A stretch of DNA of 64,000 bases. It comes from Brassica napus (lineage: Eukaryota; Streptophyta; Magnoliopsida; Brassicales; Brassicaceae). The translations under genes were made by a program, and so were the position numbers. Where the stretch lies: positions 22,467,726 through 22,531,725 of the forward strand of contig NC_063448.1 of NCBI RefSeq assembly GCF_020379485.1, in the 5' to 3' direction. A model generated the notes under the pieces. It had not been told where the DNA came from and did no database searches. It was given only the letters and a program-made list of their open reading frames with translations. Positions 1-12,070 of the stretch are shown here, piece by piece. Position 1 is the first letter of the stretch; every line of letters begins with the position of its first letter.

Positions 1-1400
1 ATTATAATGATATAGAGGCTAATTGTTGCTTGCAAGATACTATAGAACTCAACTCGAAATACAAATCTAACAACTTTCGTTGTATAGACAGTCTAATATC
101 CAGATCTTGGATCTCAACTCTCGTTTATTGATCACAAGAAAGTGTCAATCGATTATTCTATAGGAATATCGATCGATACACCTTTCACAATATCGATCGA
201 TTAATCTATTGGATCATCGATCGATATCGCTTCTAGCAATCTTTATGATCGGGTTGAATATGTGTTCACTAGGGTTCCTAAATCAACTATTTCTAGCAAT
301 CCTAGCTCAATAGAATTCAGTTCAGAGAAAAGACCAAGCGTTAGCAATTGTGCCTAATGATTCTAGAACACAAGCAGTAAGAACAATCCTACGATGAATA
401 TCACAACTTAGCAGTTCTATATTTTTGGATAATCCCTCATAACCTATCTGAACCCTAAACTTAACAGGTGGATCTATTCAGACATGAAGTTTGTCACAGA
501 AATCATAAGATGAACAGATAATAAAACTGCAATAGAATAGATATAAAACCCAAAGGAGTTCCAAAAGGACTCTGAAGGAGTGTCTCCTTTCTCTCCTAAC
601 TTAGAACTATGAATTAAAGAAAGCTTAGATAGCGTGTCGCCGTCAACAATGGCTTAGAAATAACATAAATAGGGTTTTAGGTCGTCCAAGGGCATTCTGG
701 TAATTTGTGGTTACTTATGGGCTTCAGTCGGTCATAAAATATGCTCAAGCCATATTATGGCATCGCTGTTGACCGACACCAATGATGTTTTGTCGATCGA
801 CAGTCCTTCATCTCCTCGACAACTTCCTCTCGCGACCACTCTTCAGTAAAACATGCATAACTTCTGCTACATGATGCCGATTGACCTCAAACCGATGGCA
901 TTGAAAAACTAACCCAAAGCTCTATCTTTTATTAAAAGATGGGCTCAATCTAACGGTGGGAAGGTCTGCATCCATAGCTAGACATCTGACGTGTCTGTGC
1001 AGTTCTGCACCTCAAAAGGCTATGAAATCACCATATTTCTCCAGAACGTATCTGAACCTGTAAATACTCTAAATAGACTCTATATAATACTCCCTCTGTT
1101 CCTAAATGTAGGATGTTCTACAGAATTTTGGTGTTCCAATATATAAGATGTTTTCATTTTTCTAGGTAACTTTTACTTTATTAAAATTTGTGTACTCAAT
1201 CATATTTTAATAGTTTATTTTGTAATTGGTTGAATATCATTAATTTATAATTTTATTGATATTTTCTAGACAAAAAGTAGTTTTTTTAATATGTGTGTTT
1301 TTACCTAAACATTTTATATTTAGAAACAGAGGGAGTAGTAATTAGTTATTAAAACACTTATTAACCATGGCTAAAATTGAGTAAAATTCATGGTCTATCA
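1..1400 (-). repeat. 3' LTR of element A (truncated by window start)
   Basis: This is the left copy of the LTR pair. It matches 5126-6321 along its length apart from a 246-bp MITE at 1090-1335 and small deletions. In element orientation it is the 3' LTR. It carries several copies of the palindrome TCGATCGA between about 145 and 230. Confidence 0.85.
1090..1335. mobile_element. Stowaway-type MITE (Tc1/mariner class)
   Basis: The element starts CTCCCTCTGTTCC and ends in the inverse, GAAACAGAGGGAG. It is flanked on both sides by the dinucleotide TA (1088-1089 and 1336-1337). The sister LTR at about 6254 shows the empty site, with a single TA where this copy carries the insert. These terminal repeats and the TA duplication are the known hallmarks of plant Stowaway MITEs. 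The interior is AT-rich and has no ORF. Confidence 0.9.
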
Positions 1401-2033
1401 ACTCCCCCAGACTTAACTTTTTGCTTGTCCTCAAGCAAAATAGACATGCAGTCTCTCTGAAGGAGGATTGAAAACAGCAGAGACTCACATGATTTAAAAC
1501 TTAGAATCATCACCTCTGCAATATTGCAATCCACATCTAAGAAGTCCTAATCAAAAAAGCACATTATACAATATCCTAGCTTGGCAACCAAATTCACCTA
1601 GCCAACAACTTAGCAAATCATGTCTGACATTCCCCACTACCAACCTCATTTCTTATCATAAATAAAAGTGAAGGCTTTAACTTGGGAGTATCGATCACAA
1701 TATGCAAGGATTTTCAAACAAGTATCTGGATCAGCAGGTAAAAGTTAGTTCATATCTTTTCACTCTACTAATTTCTCTCTTTAGTCAAAGTCTGCTTCCA
1801 TTGCAGGATCATTGACCAAGATTGGACAGACTTCCAAGAATCAAGCCTTAATGGTGTTTGCCACCAAGTCTTGTTCACTTCTTTTTGACATATATCCAAG
1901 AATTCATGTGAATCGAACCTTGATGATTGCCGCCACCAAGTCCCGTTCGAATTCTTTTTGTTGGAATCCTTATGAAGCAAGCCTTAATGGTTGTAGCCAC
2001 CAAGTCATGTTCGGATTCCACCTAACTAACACC

Positions 2034-2075
<42 letters not shown>

Positions 2076-3855
2076 TTTTTTTTCTTTCTTTCTTTCTTTT
2101 TCTTTTATTTTTTTTATTTTTATAAATATCTCTACCTATAAATCTAGGGTCGAAATAGAGAGAGAAAATGTGATAAATCTACACAAGGCTTTACCTTCCA
2201 GACTTGTTTGAAGAATCTGATCCCATGTATATCAAGCCTCAAGACAAGCAGTTGTGTCAGGTTTAGTGTTGGAGGTCAGCTTTGGTTCCTTCAAACAATC
2301 TCAGCAAGTGTGAATAGTTGACAGGTTGATCCACTTTAGTATCTTTAGTACTATCTGCAATCAGTAAGTCTAGAATGGTGCTAAAGAGTGGTTAGATAAC
2401 AAGAAAAAATCTAATAAGTTCATTATCCCCTTCTTGACTCAATAAAACTCTTTTGAAAACATTTTGATAAGACTTATGAATACACTAATATCAGTAAACA
2501 TCCCCCCAGACTTAAATTACACTGTCCCCAGTGTAGATCTAGTCGGAGTTATGGTGATAAATAATCATAAGTACATAATTTAACAAGTAAGAACGATAAC
2601 CTGCTCGTTGATGCCAGTGTCGATCGACACAATGAAGTGACAATCGATCGTTGTTGATGAAGTGTTGTCGACTGATAGCGACATGGTCTCATCGGTCGAT
2701 GGCTAGATCAATCATTCGACACAATGAAGAGACAATCGATCGTTGGATCTGAAGTGCTGTCGATCGATATCGAGTTGGTTTCATCGGTCGATGTGCTGAG
2801 GAATCGTCTACTCGGATATTTTTTTTTCTTTCTTTCTTTCTAAATAGCCAACTAAAACACAATATTAGTAGAACCAGCCCCAGACTTAAATAACACTTTC
2901 CCAGTGTTATACAGTCTAAGATTGGTGGGAAATAAACCATAAGTACAAAATTTAACAAGGAAAAGCGGTATACCTGATTTTGATGTGAGTGTCGACCAAC
3001 ACAATTAAGTGGCGATCTATACTCTTGAAGCTCTGTCGATCGACACAGTTAAGTGGCGATCGATCAATGCTAGTGATGCTCTGTCGATCGATGTTGCGCA
3101 ACCATCGTCAATCTTCGTGCAAGCTCGTCTTCCTCGGATCTTTTTTTTTTTACCTGCAATAAATAAAAACTTTAATCAGTAACAATCTAAACTAAACTGA
3201 AATAAATTACCTAATGGTGGGTTGCCTCCCACTCAGTGCTTTGTTATAGTCATTTAGCTTGACTTTGGAGATCTAATTTAGTCTGGATGAGAATGAGAAC
3301 ATGCTCTAAAACAAGTCTCAATGTCTGCTCTTTGAATCTTTATCATTCTTGTGTAAAAGCCTCCTCCATATACTCTTCTCCTTTGTCTATCATCTCAGCA
3401 ATAAGGAGTGCTCGAACCTTTGCAAATGGCTTTGATAAGCATCTGCTGCGCACTCTGGATTTCCTGACACCATCTGAGAAGCGAGGGGTAAATGATAACT
3501 GAGAATCACCCTTGATCCCTTTTCTCTTCTTCCAATTCCTCCTCTTCTTTCCCCAAGACTTTTCTGATCGTGTGGTGGTATCTCCATCCCTAAGATTTCC
3601 ACACACATCGAACTCTTTCTGCTCTGATACGCGTCCAGTGTCGATCGATGGAGAAGTGGTAGCGTCGATCGATGCCTAATTGTTGATGTCGTTCGATGGT
3701 ATCCGGTCGGTGTCGATCGATGCTGCTTCCGCTGGGCTCTTATCGACTTATCTCTAAATCATAACCCTCTCTGAGAAGCTTCTACATGTAGAGGATCATC
3801 AAGTATCCCAATGTAAGGACTTAACTGCATAAATCTATCTAGTGGAATAGGAAAT
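1401..3855 (-). other. Internal non-coding part of element A
   Basis: This is the 3' half of the internal region in element orientation. It holds the polypurine tract at its left end and a set of degenerate tandem repeats around 1845-2010 sharing the core CCACCAAGTC. It also has a (TA)n tract at 2037-2073, a pyrimidine tract at 2074-2125, and scattered TCGATCGA palindromes around 2620-3110 and 3640-3720. Short ORFs here show no family features, and I see no pol domain. Confidence 0.6.
2037..2073. repeat. (TA)n microsatellite
   Basis: About 18 TA units inside element A, followed by a T-rich TTTC tract to about 2125. Confidence 0.9.
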
Positions 3856-4331
3856 TCAACTTCGACCACAGCGCATGGAATCACAATCTTCACAGGGGTC
3901 ATGTATCCTCTTCACTCTTTTGTGAAACCCATCAGCTTCTTCTGCACATATAAGTGGTCTCAGATGTTTGGAGTCAGCATTGTGTGAGGTCTCAGACTCG
4001 TGCACTATTTCCACTACTCTGCTCAGCTCTCCATACACATGTTGTTCATCCCTTTTTGCCATAATGTCGTCGAGCAGCTGTATTGGAATCATATACTCCT
4101 CATCTAACGATGCCAAGAACCTGTCCCATTTATCATTTTCTCATTTTCTCGAGTTGCTTCAGCATCATCAAGAAATTTGTAAAGGAATGCTCTTTCAATG
4201 TCATCCCGGCTGGTTAGAGATCCTGGTTGCAGTTGACTGAACCATCTGAATGCATCCCCAGAGATAGAATAGGGGAAGATCTTGCAGAGCATGTGGTATT
4301 CAGACACTTCATTCTGCTCACTCCTTGACAC
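3856..4331 (-). pseudogene. Athila-type gag remnant of element A
   Basis: Minus-strand frames encode a stretch typical of plant Ty3/gypsy gag. It includes the words FPYSISGDAFRWFSQLQPGS and DDIERAFLYKFLDDAEATRE (4331 downwards), then a continuation in a second frame with SLDEEYMIPIQLLDDIM (from 4116). The shift of frame at about 4110 shows that the gene is broken. Gag would form the capsid of the retrotransposon particle in the cytoplasm. The N-terminal and nucleocapsid parts are not recognisable. The fragment lies downstream of the tRNA-Asp primer site, as expected for gag. Confidence 0.75.
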
Positions 4332-4822
4332 GAGATCCTCAAGCTTTTCGATGTGGTTTCTAGGATCTTGGTGAGGAAGATCTTGGAAAGGGTCTTGACC
4401 TACCCAATCATACCACTCTCAGCTCAGGTCAAAGTCATTCATCTCAGCAACAGCAATCACATCAGGGATCAAAGCACACTGAGCATTAATCAACTGTCAT
4501 GTGCTGTTGCGAGTGCGACCTTCTTTGTCACTTAACATCCCATTCTCATCGACCTTAAGTATGAGCACTTCCACCTTCTCTGCCTCCAAACAAGTGGTGT
4601 CGGACGGTGGATGAACAGTGTCGATCGACGTCACCTGACGTCGATCGATGCTTGGATTTCTACGCTGCCAATCGCTGCTTGGAGGGTGTCGACTGCCCTC
4701 TTAAACGTATGGATCACGCGTTCCAAATACAGTGGCTCTACTAGTAAGAGCCCTATACCCTTGTGGATCAGTTTTTTTTTAATAGTCGTAAAGCCTAGAC
4801 AAGATCTAATGGCGATCAAAGC

Positions 4823-4840
4823 TCTCCGGCAACGGCGCCA
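4823..4840 (-). promoter_or_regulatory. Primer-binding site of element A (tRNA-Asp type)
   Basis: On the minus strand this reads TGGCGCCGTTGCCGGAGA, four bases from the LTR edge at 4845. It pairs with the 3' end of plant tRNA-Asp, the usual primer of Athila-type elements, and fixes the element's orientation. Confidence 0.85.
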
Positions 4841-4844
4841 AACT

Positions 4845-6321
4845 TGATATCACTCAAATTACCCTAAGGAGTGATTTATACTCTCTCAAATAAGAAGTCG
4901 AGTTGTAGTACTTAGGGATCGAATCCACAAGGAGCTAGGGAACCAATTAGATCTAATAGTTATATGATTAAGCTAGGCTAATAGTTTATAAAGCAGTAAA
5001 TAAATATATCAAAGCAGTAAATAAGGCAGTAAACAAGTTGAACAAGACAATTCTTCAGCTTGGCAGAGAGTTGTTTGATGGAAAGATGGTTTGCTTGATC
5101 TAGGGTTTCTATTCAGGTAATCAGGATTATAATGATATAGAGGCTAATTGTTGCTTGCAAGATATTATAGAACTCAACTGGGAATACAAATCTAACAACT
5201 TCCGCTGTATAGATAGTCTAATATCCAGATCTTGGATCTCAACTCTCGTTTATTGATCACAAGAAAGTGTCGATCGATTATTCTATAGGAATATCGATCG
5301 ATACACCTTTCACAATATCGATCGATTAATCTATTGGATCATCGATCGATATCGCTTATAGCAAGCTTTACGATCGGGTTGAATATGTGTTCACTAGGGT
5401 TCCTAAATCAACTCTCTTATGTTTCTAGCAATCCTAACTCAATAGAATTTAGTTCAGAGAAAAGACCAAGCGTTAGCAATTGTGCCTAATGATTCTAAGA
5501 TCATGGTTCTAGTTCATGACTCTAGAACACAAGCAGTAAGAACAATCTTATGATGAATATCACAACTTAGCAGTTCTATATTTTGGGCTAATCCCTCATA
5601 ACCTATCTGAACCGTAAACCTAACAAATGGATCTATTCAGACATGAAGTTTGTCACAGAAATCATAAGATGAACAGATAATAAAACTGCAATAGAATAAA
5701 TATAAAAACCAAAGGAGTTCCAGGAGGACTCTGAAGCAGTTCCTCCTTTCTCTCCTGACTTAGAACTATGAATTAAAGAAGGATTAGATAGCGTGTCGCC
5801 GTCAATAATGGCTTAGAAATAACATAAATAGGGTTTTAGGTCGTCCAAAGGCATTCTGGTAATTTGTGGTTACTTCTAGGCTTTAGTCGGTCATAAAATA
5901 TGGTCAGCCCATATTCTGGCATCACTGTCGACCAATACCAATGCTGTTTCATCGATCGACAGTCCTTCATCTTCTCGACAGCTTCCACTCGCGAGGCAAA
6001 CTGACCACTCTTCAGTAAAACGGGCATAACTTCTGCTACAAGATGTTGATTGACCTCAAACCGGTGACATTGGAAATATAACTCAAAGATACTTCTTTTA
6101 TCAAAAGATGGGCTCAATCTAACGTTATCAAGGTCTCCATCCATAGCTAGACATCTGACGCGCATGTGCAGTTCTGCACCTCAAAAGACTCCAAAATCAC
6201 CATATTTCTCCAGAACGTACATGAACCTGTAAATACTCTAAATAGACTCTATATAATAGTAATTAGTTATTAAAACACTTATTAACCATGGCTAAAAATG
6301 GGTAAAATCCATGGTCTATCA
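4845..6321 (-). repeat. 5' LTR of element A
   Basis: This 1477-bp LTR has TGATA/TATCA termini. It carries four TCGATCGA palindromes within about 90 bp (5270-5350) and one more near 5950. It abuts an F-box gene remnant at 6322, so the element inserted within that gene or its upstream part. Confidence 0.85.
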
Positions 6322-7073
6322 ATGATCAATAGTATAAAGCAATGTGTAAGATAGTTTTAACTTCTGGAGAATATCAAGAGCTCATGGTTTTAACACTAGG
6401 AGATGATAAAAAACCTTCATGGAGTCACATTGAAGGCACTACCAGGGATAATATCCCTTTCAACCTTTGACAACGGGAATCTGTATCAATGGGTTTTGTA
6501 TTATGTCGTTTGAACTCCAACAGATATAAGAATGATAGTGTGTTTTGTTGTTAGATCAGGGAAGCTAAGTTTTATCAAACTAACTAGGAAGCAGAGTATA
6601 AATTGGGGAGGTACGTCAACTTTGATTAACTACACAAGAAAGTTAGCTAATGTTACTGTCCTCAGCCACCTTGACGACATATATTATGTCTTTGATCTAT
6701 GGGTATTAGAAGATGCCAATGAACATCGATGGTCAATGAGACAATGTTCGTTTCTGAGATCTTGGTGGAACTCTTTTGGGAATATTCCAATATCTTTTCA
6801 AGGCACCAACAGGATCGGCGAAATTATTATTGCTCCAAAGTTTTTTGCCATGGGACCTTCAACCTTTTTACATTCTCTTCTTCAATGTAGAAAATAATAA
6901 TATAAGAAAAGTTCAGGTTAAAGGAATTGCAGATGATGAAGGTTTCACGCATCGGTATGGAATTGTGATCAATGGGGATTGTGAAGTCTATATTTCACAG
7001 AACATTGTGCAAATTTTACGTTTTTATACAGTGCTATATTTTTTTTTTCTCATTCAAGGATTGATCTTCGTAC
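6322..7073 (+). pseudogene. F-box protein gene remnant 1 (FBA domain part)
   Basis: Plus-strand frames read like the F-box-associated (FBA type 3) C-terminal region of the large Brassicaceae F-box family. Examples are YKAMCKIVLTSGEYQELMVL, then TGICINGFC (about 6480), LINYTRKLANVTVLSHLDD (about 6620), FDLWVLEDANEHRWS (about 6690), GTNRIGEII (about 6800) and VQVKGIADDEGFTHRYG. Such proteins act as substrate adaptors of SCF ubiquitin ligases. An in-frame stop lies at 6330-6332, and the frame changes at about 6455 and again near 6800. The N-terminal F-box is missing because element A abuts the gene at 6322. The copia element at 7074 interrupts its last codons: if the insert is skipped, the frame meets a stop at 12076-12078. 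Confidence 0.75.
7069..7073. repeat. Target-site duplication (left) of copia element B
   Basis: The pentamer CGTAC occurs immediately before the left LTR and again at 12066-12070 immediately after the right LTR, as expected for Ty1/copia integration. Confidence 0.8.
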
Positions 7074-7427
7074 TATTAGACCAAACACATATGGGCCGAC
7101 TGTAGCTAAGCCCATCAAGCCCACTGAGGTTTCTCAACTAGCCGTTGGCACGAACAATGCGGGTCTGAGTCAAAGGAAGAACACACATTCTTGTCGTTAC
7201 CTGAGTACGGAGAAGCCAGCTTGCTACACCAACACGCCAGCCTCTTCTCTCTTTACCTTTAATAGATTCGATACCCTAGATGTTGGGGTATGCTAACGTG
7301 AACATTAGGTTAAAGATGTCTCCTTGTGTCTTCTTGTATATAAGGCGAGTGGCCTCTGTAAGCAGTTCTCAAGTTGAATGAAATACAAAGTATATTTTCA
7401 TCTTCAGTAAATCTTGTATGTTTCACA
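7074..7427 (+). repeat. 5' LTR of copia element B
   Basis: This 354-bp repeat matches 11715-12065. A TATA-like motif TATATAAG at 7337-7344 marks the probable promoter of the element. The left end is slightly altered compared with the right LTR, which starts TGTACTAGACC. Confidence 0.88.
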
Positions 7428-7439
7428 TGGTATCAGAGC
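7428..7439 (+). promoter_or_regulatory. Primer-binding site of copia element B
   Basis: TGGTATCAGAGC directly follows the 5' LTR. It is the standard initiator-tRNA-Met primer site of plant copia elements. Confidence 0.9.
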
Positions 7440-7455
7440 TCCAGTGAGTAGATCC

Positions 7456-10400
7456 ATGGCTGAACAACGAGATTCTCTTTCGACTCTAAGTATAACACAA
7501 TGTGTCACTCTAACACTCTCATATTCAAACTATCTTCTTTGGAAAACTCAGTTTGAATCTTTTTTTTCTAGTCAGTCTCTTCTCGAATTCATCAATGGCT
7601 CCTCTCCTCGACCAGCACCAACAGCCACAGTGCAGAATGGTGACGTAGTTACAGAGGAAGCAAATCCGGAGTTTGTCAAATGGATCAGGAAAGATCAGTT
7701 GCTTATGGCGTGGTTGTTTGGTTCTCTAACTAAAGAGGCTCTTCGGTCTGTGTATGGTCTTCAGTCTGCTCAAGAAGTGTGGTTCAGTCTCGGTAAGAAG
7801 TACAACATGGTGTATGCTACACGCAAGCTTGACCTTCAGAGAAAGCTTCAGGGTCTGAAGAAGACTCAGAAGACGATGGCTGAGTATCTCAGTGAGGTAA
7901 AAAGTGTTTGTGATCAATTAGATTCAATCAGATGTCCTGTATCAGACCAAGAAATGATTTATGGCGCTCCCAGCCGTCTTGACAAGGAGTATGAGTCTAT
8001 CTGTACGGTCATGGAGCACTTTATATGGACTCTGTTCCGGAAATGAGCTTTGAAGATGCGGTGTTTAAACTGGTTAACTTTGATGATAAACTCAAGGTTT
8101 ACAGTCAAGCTCCAGAGGTTACACCTCACTTGGCGTTTCACACTGATAGAGGTTATTCCAACAGAGGTCGTGGCTACTACAACAACAGAGGAAGTCATAG
8201 TTGTGGCTCTGGTGATTCTGGATCTTACTCAACGCGTGGAAGGAGCTTTCATCAGCTGTTCTCCGGCCCCAACTCCACCAATAGGCCTCAATGTCAAATA
8301 TGTGGTCGTTTTGGTCATACTGCGGTGCACTGTTACAATAGGTTTGATCAGAACTACCAGTCCGCTGAAACTCTTCACAACGCCCTTACCACGGTTAAGC
8401 TCTCAGATCAACACCAACACAATGGACAGGAGTGGTATCCTGATTCAGCGGCCTCATCTCACATCACTAATGATGGGTCACGGTTGCAGTCTTCAGAGCC
8501 TTATCTTGGTAATTATCAGGTCATTGTGGGTAATGGAGACTTTCTTCCCATTACACATGTCGGTTCTGTAGCTTTACAAACTCCAACATGTATTTTACCT
8601 CTTGTAGATGTGTTGGTTTGTCCTAATATTAGAAAGTCTTTACCGTCAGTCGCGAAGCTTACTTCAGACTATCCTTGTGAATTGAATTTTGACAATGAAT
8701 CTGTGTTGGTTAAGGACAAAATGACAAAGCAGGTTCTAACTCAAGGTCACAAGCATAAAGACATATGTTTTGAAGGATGTTCGGTTTCAAGCTTTCTATT
8801 CAACCAGACAGTAAGCAACGAGTGAGAAGATTTGGCATCAAAGGCTAGGCCATCCTCACATGGACATTCTTCATCAGCTTTCAAGGAATAAAGCCATAGT
8901 TGTTACTAAATCCAGTACCAATCTGGTCTGTGATTCGTGTCAGTTAGGGAAAAGTTGTAAACACCCCTTTGTGTCTTCTGATTTTGAGTCTTCAAGTCCC
9001 CTAGAACGAATTCATTGTGATCTATGGGGACCAAGTCCAATTGTCCCTACTCAAGGATTCAAGTATTATGTTATTTTCATTGATAATCATACAAGGTTTA
9101 CTTGGTTTTATCCTTTGCGCCTCAAGTCTGAATTTGTCTCAGTCTTTATACGGTTTCAATAGCTTGTAGAGACTCAGTTCCAGTGCAGAATAAAAAAGTT
9201 TCAGTGTGATGGTGGTGGGGAGTTCATCGGTAAAAGTTTTCTTACACACTTGGCTCAGTCTGGCATCAAACAATTGATCTCTTGTCCTCACACACCACAA
9301 CAAAACGGGTTGTCAGAGAGGAAACACAGACACCTTACTGATTTGGGGTTGACAATGATGTACAATGGGAAAGTTCCTCACCATCTTTGGGTCGAAGCTT
9401 TCTTCTCATCTGTCTTTCTGATCAATCTCTTACCATCTTCAGTGTTGTCTGATCACAAAAGTCCTTATGAGATGCTCAATAAAAGACAACCTGTGTATAC
9501 GGCGTTGAGAGTATTTGGTTACAAGTGTTTTCCTTCTCTACGTCCTTATATGCAACATAAGTTGGATCCCAAGTCCTTAGTCTTTGTATTTCTTAGATAT
9601 AATGAGAAGTACAAAGGCTATTGGTGTTATTATCCACCTACTGGGAGAGTATTCATCACCAGACATGTATTGTTTGATGAAAACTCTTTTCCATTCGGTG
9701 ATATATACAGTAGCTATCATGCTAAATCTTCCTCTGCCCTGCTCAATGCTTGGCAAGATGCCTCTCTGATCCGTCAACACTCTACTCAGATAAGTCCAAA
9801 CACTGAAGAAGAGCTTGTACATTGTCCACAGACTGTTGAAGGTACAGCTACTGCACCTCAGGTCGTTCTACCAGTACCATCTCCTCCTCACCCTGGATCG
9901 CCAGCTTCTGTTTCAGCGACTGAATCAGATGAAACAATGACCAATAATCAACAGGCGGAAGTACATGAAGAAGAAGTTCAACAACCTCAACCTGTTCATC
10001 CAATGACTACAAGAGCCAAGGCAGGTATCAGTAAACCAAATCCAAAGTATGCTCTATTTACTGTAAAAGATTAGTTTGCTGAGCCCAAATCAGTCAACTC
10101 TACGCTGAAACATCCGGGTTAGACTAAAGCAATGGATACTGAAGTAGATAATATGGTAGAAACTGGGACATTCGAGCTAACTCCTCCTGAAGAAGATCAG
10201 AATCCACTGAGCTGTCAGTGGGTATATAAGAAAAAGATAAATGCAAATGATACAGTAAGAGGATTAAGAATTCGTCTGGTAGCAAGAGGAAGAACAAGGA
10301 TCTAAGACATTCAGTCTTGTTGTTCGTACTGCCACAATCAGAACGGTTCTACATGTGGCAGTAACTAAGAAGTGTCTCTACGACAGCTTATGTGAGAATC

Positions 10401-11669
10401 TTCTTAAGGCGACTTGAACATCATCGTTTTTCTCTGTCTGCAGTCATGTTCGTGGCTTAACGCTGGCTCTGACGTTGTCTCATCTGCCAGATTCATTTGT
10501 TCTTCACGACTTGAGCTGTTCTTACACGACTTGAGACAGTTTATATGACTCAGCCTCCGGGTTTCGTTGACTCAGAGAGACCTGACTATGTCCGGCATTT
10601 GAAGAAAGCCATTTATGGCTTAAGACAAGCACCACGTGCTTAGTTTGATAAGTATAGTGATTTCCTATTGGAGTTTGGGTTCCAGTGCAGCTTTCCCGAT
10701 CTTTCTCTGTTTATATATCACAAAGGGTCTGATGTCATCTACCTGCTTCTATATGTTGTCGATATAATTCTCACTGGTAACAATGAGAATCTACTTGAAC
10801 AACTTCTTACTCAGCTTCACAAGCGGTTTAGGATGAAGGATATGGGGGATTTACACTACTTTCTTGGTATTCAAGTTCATCAATATGCGGAAGGTCTGCT
10901 CTTAAATCAGGCTAAATATGCTACTGACCTTCTCATCACCGTTGGCATGCTAGATTGTGCTCCCATGCCTACTCCACTGCCACTTAGACTAGAGAAAGTT
11001 CCAGGCCAAGATGATGTGTTTCCCGATCCTTCACACTTCTGAAGTCTCGCCGGGAAACTTCAATATCTTACTCTCACCCGGCCTGACATTCACTTCGCAA
11101 TCAACTTCATTTGCCAAAGAATGCACGCACCAAGTCAGTCGGATTATAGCTTGTTGAAGAGAATACTTCGGTATGTTAAGGGTACGATCGACATGGGCAT
11201 TAGCATCCGGTCCAGCTCTGATTCTACCCTACTATCTTACAGTGATAGTGATTGGGCGGGATTCAAAGATACAAGACGTTCAACAGGAGGTTTCTGTACG
11301 TTGCTTGGCTCTAACGTCATCTCTTGGTCCGAAAAACGTCATGAGACAGTGTCTAAATCGTCCACTGAAGCAGAGTACATGACGATGTCCGCTGCAGCAT
11401 CTGAAATAGTGTGGTTACAGAACCTTCTTTGGATAGCGGGTCTTCAACAACAAAGAATTCCCTTACTGCTATGTGACAACTTATCAGCCGTATGTCTCAC
11501 AGAAAATCCGATGTTTCACAAGAGAACGAAGCACTTTGATATCGACTATCACTACGTCCGAGAGAGAGTGGCGCTGAAAGCTTTGGAGGTCAAACATATT
11601 CCATCCTCTCTTCAGCTTGCAGATGTCTTTACAAAGTCCTTGAGTCAAGATCCGTTCTTCAAGCTGTGA
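7456..11669 (+). pseudogene. Broken copia gag-pol polyprotein of element B
   Basis: Gag starts at ATG 7456 (MAEQRDSLSTLS) and runs as an open frame to 8046. After a frameshift it continues with the zinc knuckle CQICGRFGHTAVHC (about 8293) and the protease motif DSAASSH (about 8440). A stop and frame change follow at about 8823. The integrase part (CDSCQLGK, HCDLWGP, then QQNGLSERKH) has an in-frame TAG at about 9160. A further stop ends the frame at 10072. The reverse transcriptase is rearranged between about 10290 and 10560, and its catalytic box reads YVVDI at about 10755, lacking one aspartate of YVDD. The RNase H part (11121-11669) is open and includes SKSSTEAEY. With this many lesions the protein cannot be made. 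Confidence 0.88.
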
Positions 11670-11714
11670 GACAAACTTGGAGTTTCTCTTCCTTCTACTC
11701 CAAGTTTGAGGGGG

Positions 11715-12065
11715 TGTACTAGACCAAACACATATGAGCCATAGCTAAGCTCATCAAGCCCACTGAGGTTTCTCCACTATCGTTGGCACGCACAGTGCGT
11801 GTCTGGGTCAAAGGAAGAACACACACTCTTGTCGTTACCTGAGTATGGAGAAACCAGCTTGCTACACCAACACGCCAGCATCTTCTCTCTTTACCTTTAA
11901 TAGATTTGATACCCTAGATGCTGAGGTATGCTAACGTGAACATTAGGTTAAAGATGTCTCCTTATGTCTTCTTGTATATAAGGCGAGTGGCCTCTGTAAG
12001 CAGTTCTCAAGTTGAATGAAATACAGAGTATATTTTCATGTTCAGTAAATCTTGTATGTTTCACG
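11715..12065 (+). repeat. 3' LTR of copia element B
   Basis: This 351-bp repeat follows the purine run at 11708-11714. It starts TGTACTAGACC and is followed by the target duplication CGTAC at 12066-12070. It differs from the 5' LTR by scattered substitutions and small indels. Confidence 0.88.
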
Positions 12066-12070
12066 CGTAC

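Larger units (their letters stand above)
1..6321 (-). mobile_element. Athila-like Ty3/gypsy LTR retrotransposon, gag-only remnant (element A)
   Basis: Two long direct repeats bound this element: a right LTR at 4845-6321 and a left LTR at 1-1400 that is cut by the window edge. Position 1 aligns with position 5126. The LTR begins TGATA and ends TATCA. The orientation is minus. Next to the right LTR, the minus strand reads TGGCGCCGTTGCCGGAGA (4823-4840), a primer-binding site matching the 3' end of plant tRNA-Asp. Next to the left LTR lies a minus-strand polypurine tract (AAGTCTGGGGGAGT, just after 1400). The internal region is only about 3.4 kb. It holds a gag remnant, and I see no protease, reverse transcriptase, RNase H or integrase, so the copy is non-autonomous. 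The LTRs differ by substitutions, small indels and a MITE in the left copy, so the insertion is not recent. Assignment to Athila rests on the gag similarity and the primer site. Confidence 0.85.
7074..12065 (+). mobile_element. Ty1/copia LTR retrotransposon, degenerate (element B)
   Basis: This is a 4992-bp element with LTRs at 7074-7427 and 11715-12065. It has a tRNA-Met-type primer site TGGTATCAGAGC at 7428-7439, a polypurine tract at 11708-11714, and a 5-bp target duplication CGTAC. The coding order gag, protease, integrase, reverse transcriptase, RNase H is that of Ty1/copia. The polyprotein is broken by several frameshifts and stops, and the region around 10290-10560 is rearranged. The LTRs differ at several percent of positions. 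The element is therefore an old, inactive copy. It lies in the same orientation as the F-box gene it interrupts. Confidence 0.93.
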
